DNA of 64,000 bases from Lysinibacillus pakistanensis (GCF_030123245.1 NZ_CP126101.1:556501-620500); one strand, 5' to 3'; counted from the stretch's first letter, positions 8,700-18,920 are shown. Made by a program: numbers and translations. Notes: generated by a model from the letters alone, not told the origin.

Positions 8700-8710
8700 T
8701 GATTGGTAGC

Positions 8711-8739
8711 AAGCTCAAGAAGCAGAGCGACTTGAGCTT
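8711..8739. other. Perfect 9-bp hairpin at the edge of the 21-bp array
   Basis: AAGCTCAAG and CTTGAGCTT form a perfect stem with an 11-base loop, 11 bases after the mtnU stop. There is no U-run. It could be a processing or termination structure for mtnU, or the boundary of the repeat array. Confidence 0.45.
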
Positions 8740-8744
8740 ACTAG

Positions 8745-9500
8745 CCCCGAGCGAAACAGCGGAGACCCCGAGCGAAACAGCGGAGACCCCGAGCGAAACA
8801 GCGGAGACCCAGGCGAAACGGAACCCTGAGCGAAACAGCGGAGACCCCGAGCGAAACAGCGGAGACCCCGAGCGAAACAGCGGAACCCTGAGCGAAACAG
8901 CGGAGACCCCGAGCGAAACAGCGGAGACCCCGAGCGAAACAGCGGAGACCCCGAGCGAAACAGCGGAGACCGAGCGAGCAGCGGAGACCCCGAGCGAAAC
9001 AGCGGAGACCCCGAGCGAAACAGCGGAGACCCCAGGAAACAGCGGAACCCCGAGCGAAACAGCGGAGACCCGAGCGAAACAGCGGAGACCCGAGCGAAAC
9101 AGCGGAGACCCCGAGCGAAACAGCGGAGACCCCGAGCGAAACAGCGGAGACCCCGAGCGAAACAGCGGAGACCCCGAGCGAACAGCGGAGACCCCGAGCG
9201 AAACAGCGGAGACCCCGAGCGAAACAGCGGAGACCCCGAGGAAACAGCGGAGCGAAACAGCGGAACCCAGGCAGCGGAGACCCCGAGCGAACAGCGGGAC
9301 CCCGAGCGAAACAGCGGAGACCCCCGAGCGAAACAGCGGAGACCCCGAGCGAAACAGCGGAGACCCCAGCGAAACAGCGGAGACCCCGAGCGAAACAGCG
9401 GAGACCCCGAGCGAAACAGCGGAGACCCCGAGCGAAACAGCAGAGACCCCGAGCGAAACAGCAGAGACCCCGAGCGAAACAGCAGAGACCCCGAGCGAAA
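8745..9500. repeat. GC-rich 21-bp tandem repeat array, about 37 imperfect copies
   Basis: The unit is GAGCGAAACAGCGGAGACCC plus one C (21 bp, about two-thirds G+C), tandemly repeated between the convergent genes mtnU and pucR. Several copies have 1-3 base deletions (for example near 8970, 9033, 9180, 9240 and 9270-9299), so no frame stays in register. Long open frames on both strands are by-products of a stop-free repeat. The last three full copies (9431-9490) carry CAGCAGAGA instead of CAGCGGAGA. No spacers separate units, so it is not CRISPR. Its composition contrasts sharply with the AT-rich surroundings. Function unknown. Confidence 0.95.
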
Positions 9501-9524
9501 TGCTTGACTCCAAAACTAGGGGAT

Positions 9525-11093
9525 TTAATTTTTATCCTCAATCAAAGAATTTGCAAGTAGCATAAATTCAAGTGTAATACGATTATGCCCCTTCATAAAA
9601 TTTTCACCTAATAGACTTTCCAGTTTTTTTAAGCGGTGGTAGAGTGTCTGCCGTACAATAAACAATTGTTTGGCTGTCTGCTGCTTGGAGCCATTTGTTT
9701 GTAAATAGACCTGCAACGTTTCTAGTAGCTTACTATTATATTTCCGATCGTATTCAATAACGGGCTGTAAATAATCTTGAATCACTTCCTGCAAATTCAC
9801 CTGCATCTGAAGCTTGTAGATAAGATGATATAAATGTAAATCATCATAAAAAAAAGAAGTTGTTGGCACTTTACTGCAAATATATAATGTATCAAGCGCA
9901 GTTTGATAGCTTTTGGGAATTTCTACAACATCTGAAACTACTTTTCCAATGGCTACTTGATATCCCTGAGATATTTGTTTTTTGTAAAACTCTGCCTTCT
10001 GAAGTGAAGAGCATAACGAATTCAATAATTCACGACCCGATTTACTATCTTTGGTATGAAGAAGAATAAAGATAATATAGCTCTTTCTCTCGAATAAAAA
10101 GGGAATAAATCCATGTTGTTCAAAGAGGTTTCGGTAATATAGCTTACTATAGACAATATCTTCTTGCACTTTAGGAACTGTATGTGGAGATGCTAAAATA
10201 AAGACAGCCCCACTTGATATTTTGAAGTTAGAATGATGCGTGACAATAAATTTGTAAATTTCCTCTTTCGATAATTTCTGATCTATCCAATCTACTAGAA
10301 TTGTGGCATCCTCCATATTCTTTTTTTCCTCTATATAAAACTCTCGCATTAGAAGCTGTGCTAACGCTGTAGCTGTACGATCTAAAATGAGTAGTTCGAA
10401 TTCTGAAAATTGACCATCTGCCCTAAAAAGAGTCAAATCAGCATAGTGCTGATCAAAAATAAAGATAGGCTCATGTTTAAATTCGGAGGCTTTTTCCTTC
10501 ATCCCTAGTAATTGCTGACGCTTATGAGGCACCGCATTTGGGAAAAAGATAGGCTCTCGGCTTTTAATAGAAAATACAATTTGTGTTTTCAATTCATTAT
10601 ACATATTTTGTAAAATATCCTCAGTTGTTTGTCCTAATAGGGCGTTTTTATTTAATGTTTGAGAGTAGGATTCTAACGTGGAAATCATTAAATATTGTTG
10701 ATTTAATATTTGACTATGTAAATCCTGGGTAATGCGAACGAAGGGAACAGTTTCATGAAAAACGATTATAGGGAAGCTATGACGGTTGGCAAGGGATACA
10801 ATGATTGCTGGAATGGTTTGTAGATAATCACCATACTCAATACATAATGCAGCGCAACTTTTGTGAATTAAAGACTCTACAAAAAAGATAAAATCGTCTA
10901 TGCTATGCTGCAGGCTTATGCCAGTTGTCAAGACCAATTCATCACCAGCCAAGAAATTATCTATTTGGACAATTTCTATGACATGCGCCCATTTGACAAT
11001 CCGTAATAATCCATCTTCTCCAGCTACTACTTCTGCACTTTTAAAATGTTTATTCTCTAATACATCCTTCACCTTTAATTTAAATTGATTCAT
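9525..11093 (-). CDS. PucR-family transcriptional regulator
   Basis: A 522-residue regulator with an N-terminal PucR domain (VLENKHFKSAEVVAGEDGLL near residue 11) and a C-terminal helix-turn-helix (GSKQQTAKQLFIVRQTLYHR near 473). This class controls purine, GABA, proline and amino-acid catabolism genes, usually next door. It is divergent from the permease-mmsA-aminotransferase operon and is its likely activator. A weak CodY-like sequence (TTTCAGAAAAT, 11127-11137) lies just upstream. The gene ends 25 bases from the 21-bp array. Confidence 0.88.
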   Translation of the reverse strand: MNQFKLKVKDVLENKHFKSAEVVAGEDGLLRIVKWAHVIEIVQIDNFLAGDELVLTTGISLQHSIDDFIFFVESLIHKSCAALCIEYGDYLQTIPAIIVSLANRHSFPIIVFHETVPFVRITQDLHSQILNQQYLMISTLESYSQTLNKNALLGQTTEDILQNMYNELKTQIVFSIKSREPIFFPNAVPHKRQQLLGMKEKASEFKHEPIFIFDQHYADLTLFRADGQFSEFELLILDRTATALAQLLMREFYIEEKKNMEDATILVDWIDQKLSKEEIYKFIVTHHSNFKISSGAVFILASPHTVPKVQEDIVYSKLYYRNLFEQHGFIPFLFERKSYIIFILLHTKDSKSGRELLNSLCSSLQKAEFYKKQISQGYQVAIGKVVSDVVEIPKSYQTALDTLYICSKVPTTSFFYDDLHLYHLIYKLQMQVNLQEVIQDYLQPVIEYDRKYNSKLLETLQVYLQTNGSKQQTAKQLFIVRQTLYHRLKKLESLLGENFMKGHNRITLEFMLLANSLIEDKN

Positions 11094-11286
11094 CTGTATG
11101 CCCCTTTCATTTTTCTCTTACTATTGTTTCAGAAAATAAAAATTTTATTTTAAGAATATTTAGTCTATTTTACATTATGTTTAAAACAAAAGTATAGAAT
11201 TTTACAGTTTGTCTATTACTTCCAAAGTGTGGAACATGTAAGATTTTTCTAAGCGATAATCCAATCTAAAAAAAGAGGTGACAGAT

Positions 11287-12696
11287 ATGGAGCAACAAAC
11301 GCATTTACAGAGAGGGTTAAAGAAAAGGCACATGACAATGATTGCGATTGCAGGAGTTATAGGGGCAGGTCTGTTTATGGGAAGTGGCTCGGTTATTAAC
11401 TTAGCCGGCCCTGGTGCCATACTATCTTATATTTTTGCTGGTATCATCGTCATTCTTGTCATGCGAATGCTTGGGGAAATGGCAGCGGTCAATCCAACAA
11501 GTGGATCTTTTGCGCATTATGCACATGAATCAATTGGTCCTTGGGCTGGTTTTATGATTGGTTGGTTATATTGGTTTTTCTGGGTCATAGCCATAGCTTT
11601 AGAAGCAACGGCTGCGGCCGCGATTATTCAATATTGGTATGATGGAATTCCTTTATGGTTGCTTAGTCTTTTACTGACAGTAGCGCTAACTTTAACAAAT
11701 GTACTTTCGGTAAAAGCTTTTGGTGAATTTGAATATTGGTTCTCTCTTATTAAGGTTGCAAGTATTGTAGTGTTCTTAGGACTTGGTGCATTTATAATAT
11801 TTGGCATTGCACCAAATTTTAATGCGATTGGAACAGCTAATTTAATTGAGCAGGGCGGCTTTTTACCAAATGGTTTTGGAGCAGTTCTAATGGGTGTAGT
11901 TATTGTTATCTTTTCCTTTATGGGAACAGAAATTGTAGCGATTGCGGCAGGGGAATCCGATGAACCTTTAGCGGCAGTAACGAAGGCTACAAATTCTATC
12001 ACATGGCGAATTTTAATCTTCTATGTTGGATCCATTACAGTGGTTGTTACATTATTGCCATGGCATTCCTCGGATATTCTAACAAGCCCATATGTTGCGG
12101 TACTGGATCATATCGGAATTCCTGCTGCTGCACAAATTATGAACTTTGTAGTCTTAACGGCTGTGTTATCATGCTTAAATTCTGCACTTTATGCGACATC
12201 AAGAATGGTATTTTCTTTAGCAGAGAAGGGGGAGGCCCCGAAAGCCTTTTTGAAATTAAATAAAAAGGGTGCACCTGTGAATGCCATCCTAGCTGCGACA
12301 TTTTTCTCCTATATTGCTGTTATTATGAACTATGTTTCGCCAGATAAAGTCTTTATGTTTTTACTTAGCTCATGTAGTGCAATCACCTTAATTCTTTATT
12401 TGATTATTGCCTTTTCACAATTAAGAATGCGAAGAAAAATTGAACAGGAAAATCCGGAACTCTTAAAAGTGAAAATGTGGTTATTTCCATATTTAACGTA
12501 TTTTACTATATTGGCTACAACTGCATTGCTTGTTTCTATGTTCTTTATTGACTCAATGCGTTCTCAAATATTTTTTACATGTATTATAGTGGCAATCGTC
12601 ATGATATTCTACATGGTCACTCAAAAGAAAAAGCTCTCTAATCCTGAACATGAAGTGATTTTCCAAAAGGAAGAGTTAGATTTTGAACAACAATAA
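11287..12696 (+). CDS. Amino-acid permease (GABA/beta-alanine permease-like)
   Basis: APC-superfamily transporter, 469 residues with about 12 membrane helices. The first helix holds the family motif GVIGAGLFMGSGSVI; MRMLGEMAAVNPTSGSFAHY follows near residue 60. The start is ATG 11287, since the upstream in-frame GTG lies in the GAGGTG ribosome site. First gene of a three-gene operon with mmsA and an omega-aminotransferase, so it probably imports their substrate. GabP-like by overall look; the exact substrate is inferred from context. Confidence 0.88.
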   Translation: MEQQTHLQRGLKKRHMTMIAIAGVIGAGLFMGSGSVINLAGPGAILSYIFAGIIVILVMRMLGEMAAVNPTSGSFAHYAHESIGPWAGFMIGWLYWFFWVIAIALEATAAAAIIQYWYDGIPLWLLSLLLTVALTLTNVLSVKAFGEFEYWFSLIKVASIVVFLGLGAFIIFGIAPNFNAIGTANLIEQGGFLPNGFGAVLMGVVIVIFSFMGTEIVAIAAGESDEPLAAVTKATNSITWRILIFYVGSITVVVTLLPWHSSDILTSPYVAVLDHIGIPAAAQIMNFVVLTAVLSCLNSALYATSRMVFSLAEKGEAPKAFLKLNKKGAPVNAILAATFFSYIAVIMNYVSPDKVFMFLLSSCSAITLILYLIIAFSQLRMRRKIEQENPELLKVKMWLFPYLTYFTILATTALLVSMFFIDSMRSQIFFTCIIVAIVMIFYMVTQKKKLSNPEHEVIFQKEELDFEQQ

Positions 12697-12713
12697 CAAG
12701 GAGTGGTGAAAAG

Positions 12714-14243
12714 ATGACAGTTCAGCAAAAAATGAAAACGCTAACACATTTTATTAACGGGGTGGAGGTAGCTGGCACAAGTGGACGATTTTCAGAGGTT
12801 TATAATCCATCTACAGGAGAGGTCATTGCACAGGCTCCTTTAGCAACTAAAGAAGAGGTTAAGCAGGCGATCCAGCTAGCAAAGGCAGCATTCCCCGGAT
12901 GGAAAAAAACAGCGATTGGTAAACGAGTAGAGGTTTTACATCATTTCCGTCAATTATTGATTGAAAAACAGGATGAATTGATTGCCTTGATCTGTGAGGA
13001 AAGTGGAAAAACTAGAGAAGATGCAAAGGGAGAAATTGTACGTGGTATTGAGTCTGTAGATATGGCGATAAGTGCTCCGCAAATGCTTAAGGGGGAATAC
13101 TCGGTCAATGTAGGTGGTAATATTAATGCATTTTCTGCAAAGAGTCCGCTTGGGGTTGTTGCAACAATTGCTCCATTTAATTTCCCTGTAATGGTTCCAC
13201 TTGCTATTACAAGTATGGCAGTTGCAGTAGGGAATGCCGTTATTTTAAAGCCATCGGAGAGGGTACCGATTTCAGCACTGTTTATAAGCAAGTTATGGAA
13301 AGAGGCAGGCCTTCCAGATGGAATTTGGACAGTCGTCAATGGCGACAAGGAAGCGGTAAATGAACTTCTTGAAAATAAGGAGATACAAGCAATTTCATTT
13401 GTTGGTTCAACACCTGTTGCTGAATATATTTATCAAACAGGTACTAAGCATAATAAACGTGTAGCTGCATTTGGTGGCGGGAAGAACTTTATGATTGTAA
13501 TGCCAGATGCCAACCTAGAACAAACAGCGAATGCATTTTTAGGGGCAGCCTATGGAGCGGCTTCTCAGCGCTGTATGGCTATTTCAGGCGCACTTGTTGT
13601 TGGAAAAGATACAGAGCAACGTTTTACTGATATATTAAAAGAAAAAATTGCCCAATTGAAAATAGGGCCTTATACAGATCCTGAGGTGGATTTTGGTCCA
13701 GTAATTACACAGCAATCAAAAGATGTCATTATTCGCTATATTGATGGTGCCATTGCTGAAGGTGCAAATCTAGTGATAGATGGTCGAAATCCTAAAATAT
13801 GTGAAACATCAAAAGGCTTTTACCTTGGCCCGACACTGCTAAATAATGTAACACCAGATATGACAATCTTTAAGGAAGAGGTTTTTGGTCCTGCGCGTAT
13901 TGTAGTAGGTGTTCAAACATTAAAGGAAGCCATTGATGTAATCAATTATCAAGAACTGGGGAATGGAGTCACAATGTTTACGAATAGTGGTGCAGCAGCC
14001 CGTAAATTCCAAGAAGAAATTGAGGTAGGGATGGTAGGGGTTAATGTACCAATTCCAATTCCAGTAGGCTATCATAATTTTGGTGGATGGAAGCGTTCAA
14101 AATTTGGTGAAGGGCATATGTTTGGACCAGACCAAGCTCGTTTCTTTACAAAGGCAAAAACAATTTCTGAACGCTGGCCAGACGAAACGGAGAATACAAC
14201 AAGTTCCTTTGCGTTTCCTAGTAATAACGATGTGAAGAGTTAA
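12714..14243 (+). CDS. mmsA: CoA-acylating methylmalonate/malonate-semialdehyde dehydrogenase
   Basis: Aldehyde dehydrogenase family, MmsA/IolA branch (509 residues): converts malonate or methylmalonate semialdehyde with CoA and NAD to acetyl- or propionyl-CoA plus CO2. Seen: APFNFPVMVPL near residue 158, nucleotide segment FVGSTPVAEYIY, and the branch-typical catalytic cysteine in SQRCMAIS near 287. Start 18 bases after the permease with AAGGAG. With the next gene it fits beta-alanine breakdown through malonate semialdehyde. Confidence 0.9.
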   Translation: MTVQQKMKTLTHFINGVEVAGTSGRFSEVYNPSTGEVIAQAPLATKEEVKQAIQLAKAAFPGWKKTAIGKRVEVLHHFRQLLIEKQDELIALICEESGKTREDAKGEIVRGIESVDMAISAPQMLKGEYSVNVGGNINAFSAKSPLGVVATIAPFNFPVMVPLAITSMAVAVGNAVILKPSERVPISALFISKLWKEAGLPDGIWTVVNGDKEAVNELLENKEIQAISFVGSTPVAEYIYQTGTKHNKRVAAFGGGKNFMIVMPDANLEQTANAFLGAAYGAASQRCMAISGALVVGKDTEQRFTDILKEKIAQLKIGPYTDPEVDFGPVITQQSKDVIIRYIDGAIAEGANLVIDGRNPKICETSKGFYLGPTLLNNVTPDMTIFKEEVFGPARIVVGVQTLKEAIDVINYQELGNGVTMFTNSGAAARKFQEEIEVGMVGVNVPIPIPVGYHNFGGWKRSKFGEGHMFGPDQARFFTKAKTISERWPDETENTTSSFAFPSNNDVKS

Positions 14244-14273
14244 GCAAATCACAATCATAGAAGGGGTGTTAAT

Positions 14274-15626
14274 ATGGCTGACGTGAATCTTAAAAGTGAT
14301 GTTTTAAAAAAGGATGAACAATATGTTTGGCATTCTATGAAACCCTATAATCCACAGGCTACTTATATAGTGGAAAAATCAGAAGGTGCAAGAATCAAGG
14401 ATACAGATGGTGTTGAATATATTGATGCGATGGCAGGGCTTTGGTGTGTGAATGTTGGCTACGGGCGAAAGGAATTAGCGGATGCTGCACATGAGCAGAT
14501 GATGAAAAATCCATATGCACCTTTATCGCAAGGCCATTTACCAGCAGTGGAGCTAGCTGAAAAGATTAATGAATTACTGGGCGGAGATTATGTCATCTTC
14601 TTCTCCAACAGTGGCTCAGAGGCAAATGAAACTGCTTTTAAAATTGCACGCCAGTATCATCAGCAAAAAGGGCAAAGCTCTCGTTATAAAATTATTTCTC
14701 GCTATCGTGCTTATCATGGAAATTCCTTTGGTGCATTAGCTGCAACTGGGCAAGCAGAGCGAAAATATAAATATGAGCCATTATCACCTGGATTTGTACA
14801 TGTAGCTCCTCCAGATCAATATCGTGAGTATGAATGCGACACTGTTGCTCCAACAGATTTGGCAAGTGTTAGGGCTGTTGATAAAACAATGACATGGGAG
14901 CTTAGTGATACGATTGCTGCCATGATTTTAGAGCCAATCATTACAGGGGGCGGGGTTATTATGCCTCCAGAAAATTATTTAATGGGCATTGAGGAAGTTT
15001 GTAAAAAGCATGGAGCTTTAATGATTGTAGATGAAGTAATCTGTGGTTTTGGCCGAACAGGCAAGCCATTTGGATTTATGAATTATGGAGTAAAACCAGA
15101 TATCATTACAATGGCAAAAGGAATAACAAGTGCTTATTTGCCCTTATCAGCAACAGCAGTAAAACGGGAAATTTATGAGGCATTTACCGGTTCTAACGCA
15201 TATGATTACTTCCGTCACGTTAATACATTTGGCGGTTCACCTGTAGCCTGTGCTGTAGCATTAAAGAATATTGAAATTCTTCAGCGGGAAATGTTGTTTG
15301 AGAGATCTAGTAAGATAGGAGCGGCAACCCTCCAAGCACTTCAACAGGCATTAAATAATCATCCAAATATTGGGGATATTCGCGGCAAAGGTCTATTAAT
15401 TGGAATCGAATTAGTGGCAGATAAAGCAACTAAGGAGCCATTACCAGTGAGTCAAGTAAATGCAGTGATAGCTGCATGTAAAGAGCAGGGTGTTATTATT
15501 GGTAAAAATGGAGCCACTGTTGCTGGGTTTAATAATGTTTTAACGTTATCCCCGCCACTGAATATTGCTCAAGAAGATTTAACGAAAATAATTGAAGTGG
15601 TCATAGAAAATATTCATAAAATTTAA
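14274..15626 (+). CDS. Omega-amino acid aminotransferase (class III, beta-alanine type)
   Basis: PLP class III aminotransferase, 450 residues. Seen: FFSNSGSEANETAFKIARQY near residue 112, VDEVICGFGRTGKPFG near 252 and the PLP-lysine segment TMAKGITSAYLPLSA near 280. The family transfers the terminal amino group of beta-alanine, GABA or similar donors to pyruvate or 2-oxoglutarate. Pairing with mmsA favours beta-alanine, since GABA would instead need a succinate-semialdehyde dehydrogenase. Last gene of the operon. Confidence 0.87.
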   Translation: MADVNLKSDVLKKDEQYVWHSMKPYNPQATYIVEKSEGARIKDTDGVEYIDAMAGLWCVNVGYGRKELADAAHEQMMKNPYAPLSQGHLPAVELAEKINELLGGDYVIFFSNSGSEANETAFKIARQYHQQKGQSSRYKIISRYRAYHGNSFGALAATGQAERKYKYEPLSPGFVHVAPPDQYREYECDTVAPTDLASVRAVDKTMTWELSDTIAAMILEPIITGGGVIMPPENYLMGIEEVCKKHGALMIVDEVICGFGRTGKPFGFMNYGVKPDIITMAKGITSAYLPLSATAVKREIYEAFTGSNAYDYFRHVNTFGGSPVACAVALKNIEILQREMLFERSSKIGAATLQALQQALNNHPNIGDIRGKGLLIGIELVADKATKEPLPVSQVNAVIAACKEQGVIIGKNGATVAGFNNVLTLSPPLNIAQEDLTKIIEVVIENIHKI

Positions 15627-15631
15627 TAGAA

Positions 15632-15672
15632 AAGCTGTCTTTTAAGTCTTTACCAAACTTATAAGACAGCTT
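15632..15672 (+). terminator. Terminator of the omega-amino-acid operon
   Basis: A 16-bp near-perfect stem (AAGCTGTCTTTTAAGT with ACTTATAAGACAGCTT) just after the aminotransferase stop; a T-run follows a few bases later. Confidence 0.7.
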
Positions 15673-15681
15673 ATTGATTTT

Positions 15682-15780
15682 TTACAGCATCAGAAAAGCA
15701 AGACGAATGATAAGTATGAACAAAAAGAATCCAGTCAAAACTAGTAACAGTATAATTCTCTTTTTTAAAGTAGTATTCAT
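15682..15780 (-). CDS. Tiny membrane peptide (32 residues)
   Basis: Begins MNTTLKKRIILLL and is one hydrophobic helix with a basic N-terminus. ATG at 15780 has GGTG eight bases upstream, and the ribosome site overlaps the stop of the rodA-like gene, which suggests coupling. No family recognised. Its placement at the end of a cell-elongation gene hints at a membrane-protein partner, which is inference only. Confidence 0.45.
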   Translation of the reverse strand: MNTTLKKRIILLLVLTGFFLFILIIRLAFLML

Positions 15781-15791
15781 AAAGTCATCAC

Positions 15792-16958
15792 CTACTCCTC
15801 CGCTTTAAACATGTAACCGCTATAAGATTTATAGATAATCATTACAATACCCATTAGCATGAAATTTGATAGGAGTGAGCTTCCTCCATAGCTTAAAAAT
15901 GGCAAAGTCATACCTGTTACGGGTAAAAGTCCAATTGTCATACCAATGTTTTGCGTAATTTGGAAGGCCAATAAACTAGCAATGCCCGCTCCCATTAGCG
16001 TCATAAAAGGATCCTTTGCCTCTACTGTAACGAGGACAATGCGATAAATCAAAAAGAATAAAAGAGCAATGACGAATGAAGCTCCAAGGAAACCTATTTC
16101 CTCAGCGATATTTGCAAAAATGAAATCTGTATGCTTTTCTACGACATAAACATTGTTTTGCAAGTACCCCTTTCCTGTAAATTCTCCTGAGCCTATTGCT
16201 AAAAAGCCCTGTCTAGTTTGAAAAGATGAATCTGGATATTCATAAGGTTGCAGCCAGCCATAAATGCGTGAAATCTGATGCCCAGATAATTTACTTAGGA
16301 CCGTTTCTGTAAAAAAATCATTAAATTTTACATAAAGAATAACCACAACGGCCATAATCGATACTGGTATAGCAGCAAAGATTATGAGCAATTTTTTTTG
16401 AATACCTGAAAAGAAAAGCATTGGTATAATCATTGCCATATAAAGCATTGTCATGCCTGTGTCAGGCTCCTTATAAACAGCAAGTGTAGGCGGAATTGTA
16501 ATGACAGCAATTATAAATAGGAGCCGCATATCTGTTAAAAAGGAAGGATGCTTATATTTTTCCTGATGCGCAACAATAACTTTGCTGACAACGATTAAAA
16601 ACGCAAACTTTAAAAACTCTGATGGCTGAAATGAACCTAATATTGGAATCTGATACCAGCGTTTTGCCTCGTTGACCGTTCTAGCTATACTCTCGGGTGC
16701 AATAAATAATCCGAATGTCAATAACACCATGATGATATAAAAGGGCCAGCCAATCTTCTTTAGTTGTTCTATATCAAGTGTAGCTACCACAAACATCGTT
16801 ACAAATCCGATAAGGTAGTAGAGTGATTGCTTGATGATAAAAGAGCTAGAATATTGTTCAAATACCGAACTGCTAGAGTGGACGAAGAGACAACTTATCA
16901 CACCAAGTAACAGCAAGCAAATGACTAAACTTCTATCTAGTTTTTTGACCTGTAACAC
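15792..16958 (-). CDS. FtsW/RodA/SpoVE-family glycan polymerase, RodA-like
   Basis: SEDS-family multi-pass membrane protein (388 residues, about ten helices) that polymerises lipid II in cell elongation, division or spore cortex synthesis. Seen: periplasmic-loop motif KRWYQIPILGSFQPSEFLK near residue 100, LAIGSGEFTGKGY near 254 and the closing FLSYGGSSLL near 353. It looks closest to the YwcF/RodA branch, but FtsW or SpoVE roles cannot be excluded. A small peptide gene follows. Confidence 0.87.
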   Translation of the reverse strand: MLQVKKLDRSLVICLLLLGVISCLFVHSSSSVFEQYSSSFIIKQSLYYLIGFVTMFVVATLDIEQLKKIGWPFYIIMVLLTFGLFIAPESIARTVNEAKRWYQIPILGSFQPSEFLKFAFLIVVSKVIVAHQEKYKHPSFLTDMRLLFIIAVITIPPTLAVYKEPDTGMTMLYMAMIIPMLFFSGIQKKLLIIFAAIPVSIMAVVVILYVKFNDFFTETVLSKLSGHQISRIYGWLQPYEYPDSSFQTRQGFLAIGSGEFTGKGYLQNNVYVVEKHTDFIFANIAEEIGFLGASFVIALLFFLIYRIVLVTVEAKDPFMTLMGAGIASLLAFQITQNIGMTIGLLPVTGMTLPFLSYGGSSLLSNFMLMGIVMIIYKSYSGYMFKAEE

Positions 16959-17199
16959 GCAAACACCCCCCTATTTCCAAAACGCTACTATTAATACCAA
17001 ACGTTAGGAAGGGATAGAAGGTTGCAAATGGAAATACAAGGAGCATTAAATAGGATGTCTTTAATAAAATAATTTAATATTTTTTTTACAAATTATAGAT
17101 ACTTCACAACTCTTCGAACAATATTTACAAAAACATAACACTAGCTTTATATCTGGATACTATGATTATTGGTAAGAGCTGGAGAAGGAGCCAAGGATC

Positions 17200-18870
17200 A
17201 TGCAATTTTTTCGTTACATAATGGTGAAGGACAAGCTACTTGTACTAATGATCGTTTGTGTGCTTTCAAATGTACTGCTAGGAATTTTTAGTGTGGATTA
17301 TCTAAGGAAAATGTCCTGGCAAGCAAGTGAGAGCTATACACAAGGACTAGTACCGATGGGTTGGTTAAACGAGCTAGAGGAATCACAACGACAATTAGAT
17401 TATTTAGTGGATGCAGCAGAACCGTATCAAGAAATGATTACCATACTCAATAGCATGGAGCAGCCTTTAAATCATTTAGTGAGTCTAGAAGTCGATAAAA
17501 AGATGGATCATCAAATGAAGAAATACAAGACCTTACTTGCACAGCAGATGGAATTGATTGAAAGCTATAAGCAATTGAACCCAAAGGAACAACAGCAGTT
17601 TTATACATTGTCCTTTTTATCTGTAAGCCAGCAAAGCCATACACTATTAGAAGAAACTCAAAGCTATTTGGTGCAACGTGCTAAGGAACAGCAATTGGCC
17701 TACCAAAAGGATGTGCAATTTGGGTACTGGCTGCTTGGCGGGGTATGTTTATTTGTTGTATTGTTAGTTATTTTTATTGGCTTTATAGCTACAAAAGCTG
17801 TAAATGTACCAACTCGTCAATTGAAATCTTTATTAAAGCGTGCAGAGCAAGGCGATTTCACAGCAAATGCTAGCTATGTCGCACATGATGAACTAGGTGA
17901 GGTAGTGTTATCTTACAACCAAATGGTAAATGAGGTAAAAACGCTGCTTCATACCGTAACAAATAGCGCACATGAGGTGGAAGAAATGACTGGGAAACTC
18001 CAAGAATCGTCGGAACAGTCATCTACTACAACGCATAAAATAGCAAAGGATGTGCAGTCTATTTCAGCTTCAACAGCTGCCTCAAGTACAAAGTTGGCTT
18101 CCAATACAGCATCACTCGAAGAAGTACTGAATGGTGTACAAATTATTTTAGAAAAAGTACAGGTGGTAGAAAATTTTGCTCATAAAACTGCGCGTGATGC
18201 AGAAAGCGGCACAGAAATTGTACAAGCTAATTTAACGCAAATACAGAACATTAAGCAGGCGGTTGAAAAATCAAATACAGCCATCTTTAATTTAGTTGAA
18301 AGAGCCTCTACTATTGACCAAATGGTGGAAGTGATTGAAAGGATTACTGCACAAACAAATCTTCTAGCTCTAAATGCGTCAATTGAAGCTGCACGAGCAG
18401 GAGAGCATGGCAAAGGGTTTGCAGTAGTGGCAAATGAAGTTCGTAAGCTTGCAGAGCAGACGGTTCAATCAACACAAACGATTACATCCATTGTGCAGAA
18501 TATCCATCTAGATTCAAGCTACGCTGTGCAAATGATGGAGGGTGTATTAGCTGCAACAGAGAAGGGTGTTCATGTAACGGGAAAAACGGCTACAAGCTTC
18601 AATCAAATCTTAGAAAAAGTACATACCATTAAGCCATATATTATGGAAGTATCGGCTACCGTTCAAGAGATTGCTAATCATACGAAAAAGGTTAGTGAGG
18701 ATGCTGTGATGTTAACAACATTTTCTGATACAAATGCTGCCTCGACCAAGCATGTAGCTACACTAACTTCAGATCAATTAACCGCTCAGCAGCAATTCCA
18801 TAATTATATAAAAGAGTTGCGGAAAGTATCAAAAGTTTTACAAATTGCCGTGAAGCGATTTTCAATATAA
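17200..18870 (+). CDS. Methyl-accepting chemotaxis protein
   Basis: A 556-residue membrane chemoreceptor. TM1 at about residues 12-32, an extracytoplasmic helical sensor (about 35-170), TM2 at 175-198, HAMP to about 250 and a signalling coiled coil. The conserved CheA/CheW-binding hairpin tip reads [18 protein letters not shown] near 386. Single gene with its own terminator; the ligand is unknown. Confidence 0.93.
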   Translation: MQFFRYIMVKDKLLVLMIVCVLSNVLLGIFSVDYLRKMSWQASESYTQGLVPMGWLNELEESQRQLDYLVDAAEPYQEMITILNSMEQPLNHLVSLEVDKKMDHQMKKYKTLLAQQMELIESYKQLNPKEQQQFYTLSFLSVSQQSHTLLEETQSYLVQRAKEQQLAYQKDVQFGYWLLGGVCLFVVLLVIFIGFIATKAVNVPTRQLKSLLKRAEQGDFTANASYVAHDELGEVVLSYNQMVNEVKTLLHTVTNSAHEVEEMTGKLQESSEQSSTTTHKIAKDVQSISASTAASSTKLASNTASLEEVLNGVQIILEKVQVVENFAHKTARDAESGTEIVQANLTQIQNIKQAVEKSNTAIFNLVERASTIDQMVEVIERITAQTNLLALNASIEAARAGEHGKGFAVVANEVRKLAEQTVQSTQTITSIVQNIHLDSSYAVQMMEGVLAATEKGVHVTGKTATSFNQILEKVHTIKPYIMEVSATVQEIANHTKKVSEDAVMLTTFSDTNAASTKHVATLTSDQLTAQQQFHNYIKELRKVSKVLQIAVKRFSI

Positions 18871-18879
18871 TAAGCAAGT

Positions 18880-18920
18880 GAACCTTTCTTTGTTTAAATA
18901 CAAAGTGAGGTTCTTTTTTT
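18880..18920 (+). terminator. Terminator of the chemoreceptor gene
   Basis: Stem GAACCTTTCTTTGT / ACAAAGTGAGGTTC followed by seven T. Confidence 0.88.

Noticed and set aside
8745..9500. Possible CRISPR array
   Set aside because: Units are head-to-tail without unique spacers and no cas genes are present.
8614..9565. Long open frames on both strands (266-299 codons) across the 21-bp array, e.g. PSETAET repeats
   Set aside because: A stop-free 21-bp repeat gives open frames in several registers and on both strands; single-base deletions break the phase and no ribosome site or conserved start exists.
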